This document shows, piece by piece, positions 1-8,062 of a stretch of DNA of 44,943 nt. This stretch comes from Chitinophagales bacterium (lineage in GTDB: Bacteria; Bacteroidota; Bacteroidia; Chitinophagales; Chitinophagaceae): positions 1 through 44,943 of the forward strand of contig JAATFP010000094.1 in assembly GCA_015655125.1 (NCBI GenBank), read 5' to 3'. Under the pieces are notes generated by a model. It was not told where the DNA came from. It worked only from the letters and a program-made list of their open reading frames with translations, and made no database searches. Made by a program: the position numbers and the translations under genes. The first letter of the stretch is position 1. Every line of letters starts with the position of its first letter.

Positions 1-1
1 T

Positions 2-439
2 ACAGACAAGCTCCAGTTTCTTCCGCAGGAAGAAGGAAGGATACGGTACATACCGGCGACAGGATCAACGCCTGAATATTTGGCGTATGATTATTTTATC
101 AAGGATCATTTAGGGAACGTGCGGATGGTGTTGACCGATGAGCTCAAAACGGATATGTATCCTCCTGCATCGATGGAAGTGGCACAAGCAGCAGTAGAGG
201 AACAATTATATGCCAACCTGAATACCACCCGCAGCACATTGCCCGCAGGCTATCCAACCGACACTTATACGGACCCCAACGTACGGGTGGCAAAGGTATC
301 GGCAGCACCGGGATCGCAATTAGCATTTATCAGAATGAAGAAGGCTAATCCCGTAATCACTAACCTTCTCTCACCGGTATTTCTCGGCGATCGTATAACA
401 TACTCTGTCCGTTATTTTTCTAAATACTTGTCCGTTTAA
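2..439 (+). pseudogene. 3' remnant of an RHS-repeat protein (left edge cut by window)
   Basis: The reading frame is open from the window edge and contains the RHS-repeat-associated core signature, with YDYFIKDHLGNVRMVLTDE about 27 residues into the visible part, followed by the usual Bacteroidota continuation (SMEVAQ, YANLNTTR, GYPTD). RHS/YD-repeat proteins are large secreted or cell-surface shells, often with variable C-terminal toxins. Normally this motif is followed by a conserved stretch leading into a variable tip. Here similarity to that pattern fades after about base 330, and the last 69 bases are antisense to the end of the next gene, so the ORF probably runs through a deletion or recombination junction into unrelated DNA. 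No toxin domain or immunity gene is visible. The upstream part lies outside the window. I am confident of the RHS family and less so that it is non-functional. Confidence 0.7.
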
Positions 440-970
440 TTTTCTTAACCGCGTTGCCCGTCTTCCATCGAGCAATCTTCCTTTTTCATCAAAAGTTTGC
501 GGGCGTTCAAAATAGGCGATGATGTAATATTTTGGTGGTGACAACGGATACCGTATCACAACGGGTTTGATGCTGATGAAGATGAGCCTTCGTTCGTTAT
601 CGTTTACATAATAATCGAAATTGTTTATCCAGGTACAGTTGATCTTTTGCATGCTGGCGATGATGCTTAATATACTATCGGTTTCAAAACCGAACTTATA
701 TAAAGTGTCCGATAATCTTTTTTCATTCACATCAAAATCATAAATGTATGTGAGGCTATCGGTGATTAGTTCCATCGACACCTTGGTAAGATCCTTATTG
801 GTAAACGCAACACTGAAAGGCTTTGCCGAATACAGCCGTTTATAGCTCTGTTAAATCTTCAGCAGTTCCTGTTCATGCTCGGTGTAATAATTTTTTGAAA
901 CGATTTTAGCAGAACAGGAACATAGCAAAGCCACTACAGCAACAAATATTATCGCGAAGGACCACTTCAT
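371..970 (-). pseudogene. Small lipoprotein gene interrupted by one in-frame TAA
   Basis: Reading from the ATG at 968-970 gives a clear lipoprotein signal (MKWSFAIIFVAVVALLCSCS, candidate lipid Cys 17 or 19). The frame then hits TAA at 851-853 (codon 40) and continues open in the same frame for about 160 codons to 371. The ATG overlaps the stop of the upstream gene as ATGA (967-970), which supports this start and suggests translational coupling. The part after the stop (from Met at 781) has no recognisable domain; it is rich in aromatic and beta-strand-forming residues. CAA to TAA is the simplest mutation that would explain the stop. Either the gene has recently been inactivated or the base is a sequencing error. 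I do not recognise the family. Confidence 0.7.
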
Positions 971-1860
971 GCTTTTTTATTTTTGCTACAAAAACTGATT
1001 CCATACACGATCTTTTTCAACACTTTGGGTGGAATCTGGATAAGTGTTTTTCCGCCGTAATCCCAATAAGTAAGGGTAATGAGCCCATCCTGTTCGCTGA
1101 TATTTTCCAGTACAACAAAATGTGTGGGAATGGAAAGTTTTACTTTGTCGTGATTTTTTTTATGGATAACGCGGTTATTGATATAGAGTACCAGGATGCC
1201 TTTGTCTAACCGTTCGTGGAGATATTGGAAAGTACTTTTGAGCCACGGATGGATGAGGTCGCTGCCCACGGCATCCGTTTTGTACCTGCACATCTTTCGG
1301 GCCATGCGGTTGAATTTGGCAAAATTAGTGGCGGCCCAGAAGCGATCTTCATCGCCCGGGTCGTAATTAGGATTGAGTATGTTGAGGTATCCTTTGAAAT
1401 GATCGGCCAGTACAAGGAACCACATTTGTTCAGCGTGCCGGATATCCAATACTCCTTTGAATTTCAGCGTGCCCGCAGCAGACATCACGGAAGCGGAAGG
1501 TTCAAAATCATTCTTATTGTAAACCGCGTGGCCGTTTCGATACAGGTCCACCATGAATTTAGCGTATCCCAGCGGATCGTCTTTTATAACTAAATACGAC
1601 AAGGCGCCATAAGAGCAAAAATTTGTTCCGCGACCGGGATAAAAACTCAGTGGACTGTGAATATTGATGCGCAGATTTTGGAGGAAAAGCGTTGATTTAA
1701 CATGTGGCCAGTAACCGCTTGGTTCGATCTCTTTAATGGAATCGATAAAGGCAATTGCCTGCTGTTGCGTAGATGTGAGGATGCTATCCGGAAGAACGGA
1801 TGACCTGCTTTCCAAATGGCAAAAGATGATCAACGAAAAAAACAGAATTCTTTTCCTCAA
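967..1860 (-). CDS. Secreted protein with a probable papain-like (Cys-His-Asp) fold
   Basis: 297 residues with a hydrophobic N-terminus (about residues 4-14) that could be a signal peptide. A Cys in FCSYGALSYL (C82), a His in IPTHFVVLE (H247) and an Asp in YWDYGG (D267) occur in the order and local context seen in papain-fold peptidases and transglutaminase/C39-like domains: Cys at the start of a helix, His starting a strand, Asp on the next strand. The middle (residues 95-215) is helical and unfamiliar. The gene is translationally coupled (ATGA) to the broken lipoprotein gene downstream and lies near an RHS remnant, so it may belong to a secreted effector or surface cassette. The fold call is inference from motifs; enzymatic activity and substrate are unknown. 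Confidence 0.5.
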   Translation of the reverse strand: MRKRILFFSLIIFCHLESRSSVLPDSILTSTQQQAIAFIDSIKEIEPSGYWPHVKSTLFLQNLRINIHSPLSFYPGRGTNFCSYGALSYLVIKDDPLGYAKFMVDLYRNGHAVYNKNDFEPSASVMSAAGTLKFKGVLDIRHAEQMWFLVLADHFKGYLNILNPNYDPGDEDRFWAATNFAKFNRMARKMCRYKTDAVGSDLIHPWLKSTFQYLHERLDKGILVLYINNRVIHKKNHDKVKLSIPTHFVVLENISEQDGLITLTYWDYGGKTLIQIPPKVLKKIVYGISFCSKNKKA

Positions 1861-1883
1861 ATTAGGTTGTTTAAAATAGACTT

Positions 1884-1930
1884 TAATAATTGATAGTTAA
1901 TAATTTCTCCGAATTAATTATCAATTATTA
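1884..1930. repeat. Intergenic inverted repeat, perfect 12-bp arms
   Basis: TAATAATTGATA (1884-1895) is matched by TATCAATTATTA (1919-1930), separated by 23 bases. The structure fills most of the 86-base spacer between two minus-strand genes. It lacks the GC stem and T-run of a classic terminator. Confidence 0.7.
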
Positions 1931-1946
1931 CAATTATCCATTAAAA

Positions 1947-2357
1947 TTAGTACTTCTCTTCAGTAATCGTCGTTCTTCCATTGATGGAATTCATATCGAT
2001 CACTTCATTTTCGGTTACCACAGCATTTCCGCGTGATTTCATTTCTCCCGCTATTTTTTTTATTTTTGAAATAAAAATGATACGTTGTCTTTTAGTGAGC
2101 TCTTTTAGGGAAAATGCGAGTTTATATTCGCCTTCACGGCCAAGCGGGCCTATATGATCGGCGGTGATCGATTTGATCCTGTTCGCCTTTTTAAATGTGG
2201 TAATATAAGCTGTTAACGGCTCGCTATCCGGAATGCCGGTGCCGATACTATTGAATGCAACAACGAGCCGGTAGATTTTGTTATTGGCAGTTATTTGTGC
2301 ATGCGTGATGATCATTAAAAAAGAACAAAGAGTTGCGAGTAATATTTTTCTGGTCAT
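1947..2357 (-). CDS. Small secreted protein of unknown function
   Basis: 136 residues from the ATG at 2355-2357, chosen over a longer upstream start because it places a good signal peptide at the N-terminus (MTRKILLATLCSFLMIITHA, cleavage likely before Q). The mature part is a small alpha/beta protein with a basic centre, and a run SKIKKIAGEMKSRGNA near the end. I do not recognise the family. It is read in the same direction as the secreted papain-like protein 86 bases downstream and may share its transcript. No cysteines follow the signal peptide and no membrane segments are seen. Confidence 0.6.
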   Translation of the reverse strand: MTRKILLATLCSFLMIITHAQITANNKIYRLVVAFNSIGTGIPDSEPLTAYITTFKKANRIKSITADHIGPLGREGEYKLAFSLKELTKRQRIIFISKIKKIAGEMKSRGNAVVTENEVIDMNSINGRTTITEEKY

Positions 2358-3039
2358 GATTTTTTTGTTTGAATGCCGATTTGCAAAAGGGTTTAATCGT
2401 TTGCAACATAAGAAAATATCGTACCCAAATCTCAACAGTCAATAGCGAATGATGAAATCTCTTAAAAACTATTTAATTTTCTTCTGATAAAAAACGTTTA
2501 ACGTCGGTTCTTATCACCGTTTGCAGTAAGCAACTATGGCTAAAACGCCGTTTATTTAACCAAAACTACCATTCATTAAGTTGATCAGCAAAGTAAAATT
2601 TGCGTGATGCACTTTTACAGCATCAAAAGACGATGAGAAAAGGTACGTCCTTGATCTTCGGGGATAAGCGTTGAATGGTAATTTTGACACCAAACTTTTA
2701 AAACCTATATCTTAAATTTCACCGGAAATGGGAAATACCAACCACTGATGAAACAATTATAGCCATTTGCAAAGAACATTATGAAATACAAAAAATTAGT
2801 CCGAGATTTACATTACAAAACAGGAAGAGAAGCGGAAGAATAGGGAAATTTAAATTTCAAGATAGATTTTATTCAAAAATACTGGCAACTGATTCCTATC
2901 GGCAGTGCCTAAACTCGGTTTTTCATAGGATATTGGATTTTAAAACGGGGCTGGATATTTATCCTGGCCCTTTTTTATTTTGGCAAGAAATAAAGTATAC
3001 GTTTTCGGGTGACAGCGCCTGCAACCTCGCTCTTATACC
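2358..3039. other. Gene-free spacer of about 0.7 kb
   Basis: I see no credible coding frame here: stop codons are frequent in all frames and the only ATG-initiated frames are very short (for example an 18-codon one near 2781). It separates the minus-strand accessory genes from plus-strand prfB. The only clear structure is the terminator-like hairpin near 2948-2976. Confidence 0.6.
2948..2976 (+). terminator. Rho-independent terminator-like hairpin without an assigned upstream gene
   Basis: A GC-rich stem (GGGCTGGAT with ATCCTGGCCC, one bulged base) is followed by six T and then ATTT. On the other strand the stem is followed by a shorter T-run (TTTT), so it may work in both directions. No plus-strand gene precedes it, which leaves open a small RNA or relic transcript between about 2400 and 2950. 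Confidence 0.6.
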
Positions 3040-3070
3040 TTGCATTTTGAACTTTCTACCTTAACTTCGC
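3040..3070 (+). promoter_or_regulatory. Probable prfB promoter
   Basis: TTG at 3040-3042, a 20-base spacer and TAACTTCG at 3063-3070 (one mismatch from the Bacteroidota -7 consensus TAnnTTTG). The ATG lies only 4 bases after the box. Confidence 0.5.
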
Positions 3071-3073
3071 GGT

Positions 3074-4163
3074 ATGACAATAGAATTACTTAAAGATATG
3101 AGAGACCGTTTGGTGGTTTTGAGGAGGTTTCTTTGACGTCGCTAACAGAGAATCAAAAATAACCAACGACAAGCAATTATCCCTTTCTCCCGGCTTCTGG
3201 GACGATAATGCGCGTGCCACTTCCATTTTAAAAGAGATCAACGCCAATGAGTATTGGGTAAGTATGTATGCCAACGTTTCTGCGTTGGTGGAAGACTTTG
3301 CCGTGCTTTTTGAATTCTGGAAGGAAGGCGAAGCAACAGAAGAGGAGGTCCGTGTGGCGTTTGATTCGGCCAACAAGGCGATTGAAGATGCGGAATTCAA
3401 AAGTACGCTCAACGAACCTTCGGACGCTTTGCCTGCAGTGGTTCAGATCAATAGTGGCGCTGGCGGAACGGAGAGCCAGGATTGGGCCGAAATTCTTCTG
3501 CGCATGTATCGCATGTACGGTGAAAAACAAGGCTGGAAGCTTACAGAAGTAGATTACCAGGAAGGAGATGGTGCGGGTATCAAAAGTGCTACTATCGAAT
3601 TTGAAGGTCCGTTTGCGTACGGTTTTCTTAAAGCCGAAAGCGGCGTTCACCGATTGGTGCGCATTTCCCCGTTTGACAGCAATGCCCGCAGGCACACATC
3701 ATTTGCCAGTGTTTATGTTTACCCGTTGATTGATGACACGATTGAGATAGAGATCAACCCGGCCGATGTGAAAATGGAAACCTCACGAAGCGGCGGTGCC
3801 AGCGGACAAAATGTAAACAAAGTGGAAACGAAGGTACAACTTACGCATATCCCCACAGGAATTGTGGTGGTTTGCCAGCAGGACAGGAGTCAACTTGGCA
3901 ACCGCGAACTAGCCATGCAGATGCTCAAGAGTCGTTTGTATGAAATCGAACTGCAGAAACGAAATGCGCTTAAAGATGCAGCCAATAGCAGCAAGAAAAA
4001 GATAGAATGGGGAAGCCAGATCCGTTCGTATGTCTTTCATCCTTACAAAATGATCAAGGATCATCGCACGGATTATGAGGTAGGAAATGTGGGACCGGTA
4101 ATGGATGTAGAGCTGGATGGATTTATAAAAGCCTATTTGATGAGCGAGAAAAATGTTGAATAG
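3074..4163 (+). CDS. prfB: Peptide chain release factor 2, programmed +1 frameshift
   Basis: RF2 reads UGA and UAA stop codons on the ribosome and triggers peptide release. The first 20 codons (3074-3133) end in an in-frame UGA at 3134; a +1 shift at CTT TGA C continues the protein through 4163, giving about 362 residues, normal for RF2. The stop-codon-recognition SPF motif is present (about residues 198-200, in RISPFDSN). The catalytic loop, exactly 45 residues later as in E. coli, reads GASGQNVN: the first Gly of GGQ is replaced by Ser (codon AGC at 3801-3803). Everything else is a standard RF2. Expression is autoregulated by the frameshift, because low RF2 leaves the UGA unread and favours the shift. 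The GGQ change is the one real oddity. Confidence 0.95.
3122..3137 (+). promoter_or_regulatory. prfB: RF2 programmed frameshift site
   Basis: AGGAGG (3122-3127), a 3-base spacer, the slippery CTT (3131-3133) and TGA C (3134-3137) reproduce the spacing of the E. coli prfB element. The internal Shine-Dalgarno-like AGGAGG pairs with 16S rRNA and pushes the ribosome +1 at CUU. Confidence 0.95.
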
Positions 4164-4193
4164 ATATTTGTATCAGGTGAGATGTTTTTTGCG

Positions 4194-4231
4194 TTGACAT
4201 TTCTTGGGATGTCAATCTAGAGGGATGTCAA
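4194..4231. promoter_or_regulatory. TTGACAT/ATGTCAA dyad with a third half-site
   Basis: TTGACAT (4194-4200) and its reverse complement ATGTCAA (4209-4215) flank 8 bases, and ATGTCAA recurs at 4225-4231, all just before the lipoprotein start at 4243. It could be an operator. No cognate regulator is evident, so this is speculative. Confidence 0.25.
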
Positions 4232-4242
4232 CCCAAATAATT

Positions 4243-4749
4243 ATGAAACACACACTAATTATAGTAGCTGCATTTTTATTTTCCTGTAACACAGGCAACA
4301 AAAATAGTGATCACCTAAAGGCGGATACTTCCGCATTTGTTCCGGCACCGATCGCGGATACTTCTAAAGAAACCATTTCCCTAACAGCTTTCGAAATCAA
4401 AGACGACAGTATCTTTACCGATGGTACGATCCCTACTGCATGGGTAAATGCCGGCATTACCGATGTAAGAGGTTTAAAGGTATTCATAAAGGAAATGCAG
4501 CAATATATCATGAACAACGATAAGAAAAAACTTGCCGCCGCTGCCCGATATCCGCTAAACAATATTAAGAACGAACAGGAACTCATCGAAAAATACGATG
4601 CAATTTTCACAAGGGATGTGAAGCTTTCTTTTGCCACGATCAATTTCAACCAGATATTTCGCAACCAGCAAGGTGCTATGTCCACCGGCGGAAAGGTTTG
4701 GTTCGCACAGCAAGGGAAAGAATTTAAGATCATCTCAATAAATCCTTAG
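4243..4749 (+). CDS. Lipoprotein of unknown function
   Basis: 168 residues from the ATG at 4243; the frame is open slightly upstream but this start gives a clean lipoprotein signal (MKHTLIIVAAFLFSC, lipid Cys 15). After a low-complexity linker there is a compact domain (about residues 60-168) with a KEMQQYIMNNDKKKLAAAARYPL helix region and a C-terminal strand pattern ending KVWFAQQGKEFKIISINP. This resembles the small nuclear-transport-factor-2-like fold seen in many Bacteroidota lipoproteins, but that is inference from the pattern only. It sits alone between prfB and an exporter gene. Probably anchored in the periplasmic face of a membrane. Confidence 0.7.
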   Translation: MKHTLIIVAAFLFSCNTGNKNSDHLKADTSAFVPAPIADTSKETISLTAFEIKDDSIFTDGTIPTAWVNAGITDVRGLKVFIKEMQQYIMNNDKKKLAAAARYPLNNIKNEQELIEKYDAIFTRDVKLSFATINFNQIFRNQQGAMSTGGKVWFAQQGKEFKIISINP

Positions 4750-4757
4750 AAATTTAA

Positions 4758-4827
4758 AATGAGGAATAAGAAGTGACCAATATGTAGCATGAGGTTTGCT
4801 TAACTTTCTCTTTCCTTATTTCTCATT
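4758..4827. repeat. Intergenic imperfect inverted repeat
   Basis: AATGAGGAATAAGAAG (from about 4758) is answered by CTTTCCTTATTTCTCATT (4810-4827), so the short spacer between the lipoprotein and the exporter could form an imperfect hairpin. It ends 3 bases before the exporter start codon. Confidence 0.5.
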
Positions 4828-4830
4828 ATT

Positions 4831-6240
4831 TTGAAGAAAAACACCTGGATACTTATCACTCTTATGCTGGGCACCATGATGGCCGCAATTGACAGCAGCA
4901 TCGTCAACGTTTCGCTGCCTGTGATCAGGGAACAATTCAACGAATCCCTTCCCAATATCGAATGGGTGGTTACCGCATACATGATCTGCTTTTGCCTCTT
5001 TATCCCGCTTACCAACTGGCTCAAGATCCGTATAGGGTACTACCATCTTTTCTTATTCAGCGTAATCATGTTTACTGCAGGCTCACTACTTTGCAGCTTG
5101 TCGCAAAGTTTGCCCATGCTCGTAGCTGCACGCGTAATACAAGCCACGGGGGGCGGATTGATCTCGCCGGTGTCGCTGGCCATCCTCAGTGAAAACTATC
5201 CGCCCGAAAAACGTGGCAGTGCCATCGGCTGGTGGGGAATCGGAAATGTGATGGGGCCAGCGCTGGGGCCAACCTTGGGTGGATTACTCACCAATCTGCT
5301 CGGCTGGCAATCTATTTTTTATGTTAATATTCCACTTGGGCTTGCATGTATTTTTCTTACGATAAGGTATCTCGGCTTTTTGAAGGCGCAGCCGAAGTCA
5401 AATACAAAATTTGATCTGTTGGGCTATGTCTACTTCTCGGTATTCATTTTGTCGTTGCAATACACAGTTTCCGCTATTGCGCGGTTCGGAATTTCACTTC
5501 AACTTGGCACAGGCGTGGCATTAACGGCCGGTTTTTTCCTGTTGTTTCTCAATTCCTCTAAGAAAACCTTCCCGTTGCTGGATCTTGCTGTTTTCAAATC
5601 CGGTACTTTTGTTCGGGCAGCCATTATTGTCGTCATCCGCTCGGTTGCCTTATACGGCGGGTTGTTTTTCCTGCCATTTTTATTACAGGGGTTATTAGGA
5701 TATACTGCATTGCAATCAGGTTTTTTGTTGTTGCCCAATGCGCTCATGATGCTGGTAACGCGGCCCATCGCCGGCAAACTTGCAGATAAAGGTATGATCC
5801 GCAACATTTCATTTGCTGGCATTATCATCGTGGCAATATCTTTTGTAATCTTTTCCCGCATTGGAATAGGGGCATCTATCTGGTTCATTATGCTGCCTAT
5901 GATCGTACGCGGAATAGGAATGAGCTTACTGGTGGCACCGGTTTCCACCGCTTTGCTCAATTCCGTTACTGCTGCGCAAACAAGTACGGCCACTTCGTTG
6001 AACAGTTTGCTCCAACAGATAGGAGGTTCGGTAGGTATTGCACTCAGCGGCGTTATTCACACTTTCATCAGCGAGTATTATACAGGCCGCCATCATACCG
6101 AATCGGTGGCCGAACATTTTGCCTTGCAGGACGGATTTCTGATCTCAGCATTTGTCATTTTGCTCGCATTGATACCGGCGCTTAAATTGCCGGAACGGCA
6201 ATCGGTGAAGAATGCAGTGAAAGCTGTAGTGGAAAAATAG
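4831..6240 (+). CDS. MFS exporter, DHA2 (14-TMS, EmrB/QacA-like) family
   Basis: 469 residues, strongly hydrophobic, with the drug:H+ antiporter-2 signature early in the chain: MAAIDSSIVNVSLPVI in TM1, WVVTAYMI in TM2, RVIQATGGGLISPVSLAIL in TM4 and the antiporter motif C region GWWGIGNVMGPALGPTLGGLL in TM5. It is predicted to use the proton gradient to expel drugs, dyes or metabolites across the inner membrane. An upstream stop in frame (4801) and the lack of any ATG before the conserved TM1 force an alternative start, TTG at 4831. No adapter (EmrA) or TetR/MarR gene adjoins it, so substrate and control cannot be guessed. Confidence 0.85.
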   Translation: MKKNTWILITLMLGTMMAAIDSSIVNVSLPVIREQFNESLPNIEWVVTAYMICFCLFIPLTNWLKIRIGYYHLFLFSVIMFTAGSLLCSLSQSLPMLVAARVIQATGGGLISPVSLAILSENYPPEKRGSAIGWWGIGNVMGPALGPTLGGLLTNLLGWQSIFYVNIPLGLACIFLTIRYLGFLKAQPKSNTKFDLLGYVYFSVFILSLQYTVSAIARFGISLQLGTGVALTAGFFLLFLNSSKKTFPLLDLAVFKSGTFVRAAIIVVIRSVALYGGLFFLPFLLQGLLGYTALQSGFLLLPNALMMLVTRPIAGKLADKGMIRNISFAGIIIVAISFVIFSRIGIGASIWFIMLPMIVRGIGMSLLVAPVSTALLNSVTAAQTSTATSLNSLLQQIGGSVGIALSGVIHTFISEYYTGRHHTESVAEHFALQDGFLISAFVILLALIPALKLPERQSVKNAVKAVVEK

Positions 6241-6282
6241 CGTCATACAGTTATTTAAACATTACACCTCGAATTTCGAACC

Positions 6283-6312
6283 TTGAACCTCGGGCTAATT
6301 ATACTATTTTTG
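6283..6312 (+). promoter_or_regulatory. pruA promoter, Bacteroidota consensus
   Basis: TTG (6283-6285), exactly 19 bases, then TATTTTTG (6305-6312). The predicted start near 6317 gives a 16-base leader. Confidence 0.7.
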
Positions 6313-6332
6313 CATTCATAAAAATAACTATC

Positions 6333-7967
6333 ATGCAATACGGAGATTTTTATTATCCTTTGCCTGCCAACGAGCCTGTTTTAAACTATGCCCCCGGGAG
6401 CAAGGAAAAACTAGCCCTGAAAGCCGCTTTGAAAGAATTAAAAAGTACGAAAATCGATGTTCCGATGTATATTGGCGCCGAAGAAGTGCGCACAGGAAAC
6501 ACGATCGATATCCGTGCCCCACATGAACACAAACATGTGTTGGGGAAATTTCACGTTGGCGATGCCAGGCATGTTACCAAAGCCATTAATGCGGCGTTAC
6601 GAGTGAAAGATAAGTGGGCCAACATGAGCTGGGAAAACCGCGCCAATATATTTTTAAAAGCTGCCGATCTGCTGGCGACCAAATATCGCCCCTATATCAA
6701 TGGCACTACCATGCTGGGGCAGAGTAAAAACGCCTACCAGGCAGAAATCGATTCGGCATGTGAACTGATCGACTTTCTTCGTTTCAATGTTCATTTCCTC
6801 AGCGACATTTACCGTCAGCAGCCTATCAGCGGTCCGGGCATGTATAACCGGTTGGAATATCGTCCGCTCGAAGGCTTCGTATTTGCATTGACGCCTTTCA
6901 ACTTTACCGCCATAGGCGGAAATTTACCAACAAGTGCCGCTATGTGCGGTAACGTGGTGATATGGAAATGCGCTAATACACAGGTTTTCAGTGCGCAGAT
7001 GTTCATGCGTATTCTAAAGGAAGCAGGATTGCCGGATGGCGTGATCAACCTGGTATTCATCGATGGCCCAACAATCGGCAGCGTGATTTTTAATCATCCT
7101 GATTTTGCCGGACTGCATTTCACCGGAAGCACGGGTGTGTTTAATAACATGTGGGCAACCATCGGGCAAAATATGAATACTTACAAAACATACCCGCGCA
7201 TTGTGGGTGAAACCGGCGGGAAAGATTTTGTGATCGCACACAAATCTGCTAACCCCGACGTAGTAGTGACGGCCCTTGCGCGCGGAGCTTTCGAATATCA
7301 GGGACAAAAATGTTCCGCCGCATCGAGGGCATATATTCCATCCAACATAGCAGCTGAGGTAAAGAAGAAATTGGTAGAGCAGGTGAAAACGATGAAAATG
7401 GGTTCAGTAGAGGATTTTACCAATTTTGTGAATGCCGTCATAGATGAAAAAAGTTTTGACAAACTGGAAGGATATATTAAAAATTCACGAAAACGTGATA
7501 GCGGTGCAAAGGTATGGGTAGGAGGAAAGTGTGACAAGACCGATGGGTACTTTATTGAGCCCACCATCATAGAGGCAAGCGATCCTTATTATGTAACCAT
7601 GTGTGATGAACTCTTCGGTCCTGTATTGACTGTTTATATTTACGACGAAAATAAATTTGAAGAAACATTGAAATTGGTCGACGGTACTTCAGTATATGCA
7701 TTGACTGGTGCGGTGATAGCGCAGGATCGTTTCGCTGTGGAACTGGCCACCAACAGGCTTCGCAACAGTGCAGGCAATTTCTATATCAACGATAAGCCTA
7801 CAGGCGCAGTGGTGGGCCAGCAACCATTTGGCGGAGCCAGGGCAAGCGGAACAAACGACAAAGCTGGCAGTCAGCTGAATTTGTACCGCTGGTTAAGTGC
7901 GCGTACAATCAAGGAAACGTTCAATCCGCCAACGGAGTATGGATATCCATTTATGGCAGAAAAATAG
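6333..7967 (+). CDS. pruA: L-glutamate gamma-semialdehyde (1-pyrroline-5-carboxylate) dehydrogenase
   Basis: 544 residues, the usual size of the stand-alone P5C dehydrogenase. It oxidises glutamate-gamma-semialdehyde to glutamate with NAD+, the second step of proline and arginine/ornithine breakdown, in the cytoplasm. Aldehyde dehydrogenase landmarks are in place: ALTPFNFTAIGGNL (about 185-199), the GSTGVF nucleotide loop (about 265), the catalytic Glu in VGETGGKDF (E293) and the nucleophile in GQKCSAAS (C327). The P5CDH-type C-terminus with QPFGGARASGTNDKAG is intact. No proline dehydrogenase gene is adjacent. It has its own promoter, so it is probably monocistronic. Confidence 0.95.
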   Translation: MQYGDFYYPLPANEPVLNYAPGSKEKLALKAALKELKSTKIDVPMYIGAEEVRTGNTIDIRAPHEHKHVLGKFHVGDARHVTKAINAALRVKDKWANMSWENRANIFLKAADLLATKYRPYINGTTMLGQSKNAYQAEIDSACELIDFLRFNVHFLSDIYRQQPISGPGMYNRLEYRPLEGFVFALTPFNFTAIGGNLPTSAAMCGNVVIWKCANTQVFSAQMFMRILKEAGLPDGVINLVFIDGPTIGSVIFNHPDFAGLHFTGSTGVFNNMWATIGQNMNTYKTYPRIVGETGGKDFVIAHKSANPDVVVTALARGAFEYQGQKCSAASRAYIPSNIAAEVKKKLVEQVKTMKMGSVEDFTNFVNAVIDEKSFDKLEGYIKNSRKRDSGAKVWVGGKCDKTDGYFIEPTIIEASDPYYVTMCDELFGPVLTVYIYDENKFEETLKLVDGTSVYALTGAVIAQDRFAVELATNRLRNSAGNFYINDKPTGAVVGQQPFGGARASGTNDKAGSQLNLYRWLSARTIKETFNPPTEYGYPFMAEK

Positions 7968-8062
7968 TTTAGGGTTATCGATTAACGGGTAGTAGTATGT
8001 TCTAGCCGCTCATATCTTCTCACTAAACTTCACGCTTAATTAGTTTTTACAAAACATTTAGT

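Noticed and set aside
340..439. RHS tail as a C-terminal toxin
   Set aside because: The tail is too short, has no toxin motif and is antisense to another gene's end.
3086..3695. Minus-strand ORFs over prfB
   Set aside because: They lie wholly antisense to a well-conserved gene and show no domain.
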